29,018 nt of DNA from a virus, in IMG/VR virus record IMGVR_UViG_3300038713_000106, positions 1 through 29,018 of that record, one strand, 5' to 3'. Positions 28,822 through 29,018 of this stretch are shown piece after piece; within the stretch, counting starts at the first letter, position 1; each line of letters begins with the position of its first letter. The position numbers and the translations under genes were made by a program. The notes under the pieces are model-generated. The model saw only the letters and a program-made list of their open reading frames with translations, did not search any database and was not told the origin of the DNA.

Positions 28822-29018
28822 TGTTTATAAAAAATAATCTAAAAATAATAAATGCTGATTGTATGGACATAATGAAAGGTTATGAAGATAATTATTTTGA
28901 TTTAGCAATAGTTGATCCGCCCTTTGGTATAGGAAATTTTAGTCCTAAAAATCACTATGGTAATGGAGAAAGTAAATATAATTATGATTGGAATAATCAA
29001 ATACCTAGTAAATTATAT
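28821..29018 (+). CDS. Beta-class DNA methyltransferase, 5' part (continues at base 2)
   Basis: The true start of the methyltransferase whose remainder lies at 2-541. It begins MFIKNNLKIINADCMDIMKG and reaches motif IV, DLAIVDPPFGIGNF, just before the window end; beyond 28924 the sequence repeats base 1 onward. The ATG overlaps the VRR-NUC stop by one base. The single difference between the two ends changes Glu to Gln at one codon in the repeated part. Confidence 0.92.
   Translation, partial: MFIKNNLKIINADCMDIMKGYEDNYFDLAIVDPPFGIGNFSPKNHYGNGESKYNYDWNNQIPSKLY
28925..29018. repeat. Right copy of the terminal overlap (circular closure)
   Basis: It repeats bases 1-94 with one difference (C at 28998 versus G at 74). 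See the left copy. The circular length is therefore 28,924 bp if the overlap is collapsed. Confidence 0.93.

Noticed and set aside
1-29018. Integrase, CRISPR array, tRNA genes or insertion sequences
   Set aside because: Looked for and not seen: no recombinase motifs, no regularly spaced repeats, no cloverleaf-like segments and no transposase-like proteins.

Overview
The window is a complete, circularly closed genome of a small tailed phage. The first 94 bases recur as the last 94 (28925-29018) with one difference, so the unit genome is about 28,924 bp and a DNA methyltransferase gene is cut by the window ends. The DNA is AT-rich. Start codons sit behind A-rich leaders without Shine-Dalgarno sequences, several early promoters look like the Bacteroidota -7 box TAnnTTTG, and one exported protein ends in what resembles a type IX secretion sorting tail. 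Together these point to a host in Bacteroidota, probably a marine flavobacterium. No integrase or partition system is visible, so a lytic life style is likely. The tape measure, tail tube and tail chaperones indicate a siphovirus with a tail of roughly 85 nm.

Layout. (1) A divergent control region at about 26.13-26.28 kb. Leftward from it run five small unknown genes (25.0-26.1 kb, minus strand), ending at a stack of hairpins. Rightward run the early/replication genes: an HTH regulator, an SSB-like protein, a replication initiator, Dam-type methylase, two micro-proteins, a VRR-NUC nuclease, then across the circle junction a beta-class methyltransferase, a sigma-like factor, an HNH nuclease, a ParB-like protein and the two terminase subunits (to 4065). 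(2) Tail genes at 4.1-12.6 kb: chaperones with a -1 frameshift, tail completion proteins, baseplate/tail-tip proteins and the tape measure. (3) Head genes at 12.7-15.5 kb: XkdF-type protease, acidic scaffold and major capsid, then the tail tube gene to 16.15 kb. The capsid and tube genes are each followed by a strong hairpin terminator. (4) An isolated minus-strand gene at 16.2-16.4 kb with its own promoter. (5) Neck, portal, connector and fibre genes at 16.5-20.9 kb. (6) An envelope and lysis module at 20.9-24.9 kb: an outer-membrane beta-barrel, a secreted protein with a Ca-binding-type motif, two small membrane proteins, an exported thioredoxin-like protein, an L,D-transpeptidase-like enzyme, a three-TM holin and a metallophosphoesterase.

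The most interesting signal is regulatory. Four structural-gene blocks (4096, 12665, 13727, 16556) are preceded by the same bipartite element, [G/A]AACAA, 14 bases, TATTTATAA, with identical spacing. It differs from the host-like early promoters and is a good candidate for the target of the phage's own sigma-like protein (810-1331). A second regulatory family is a leader of about 60 bp shared by the isolated minus-strand gene and the minus-strand early operon. A third sequence-level oddity is the heptamer CCAGATC/GATCTGG, present 12 times and accounting for 12 of 28 GATC sites I could find. The envelope module, with three exported proteins and two Ca-loop-like motifs, is the least explained functional block.
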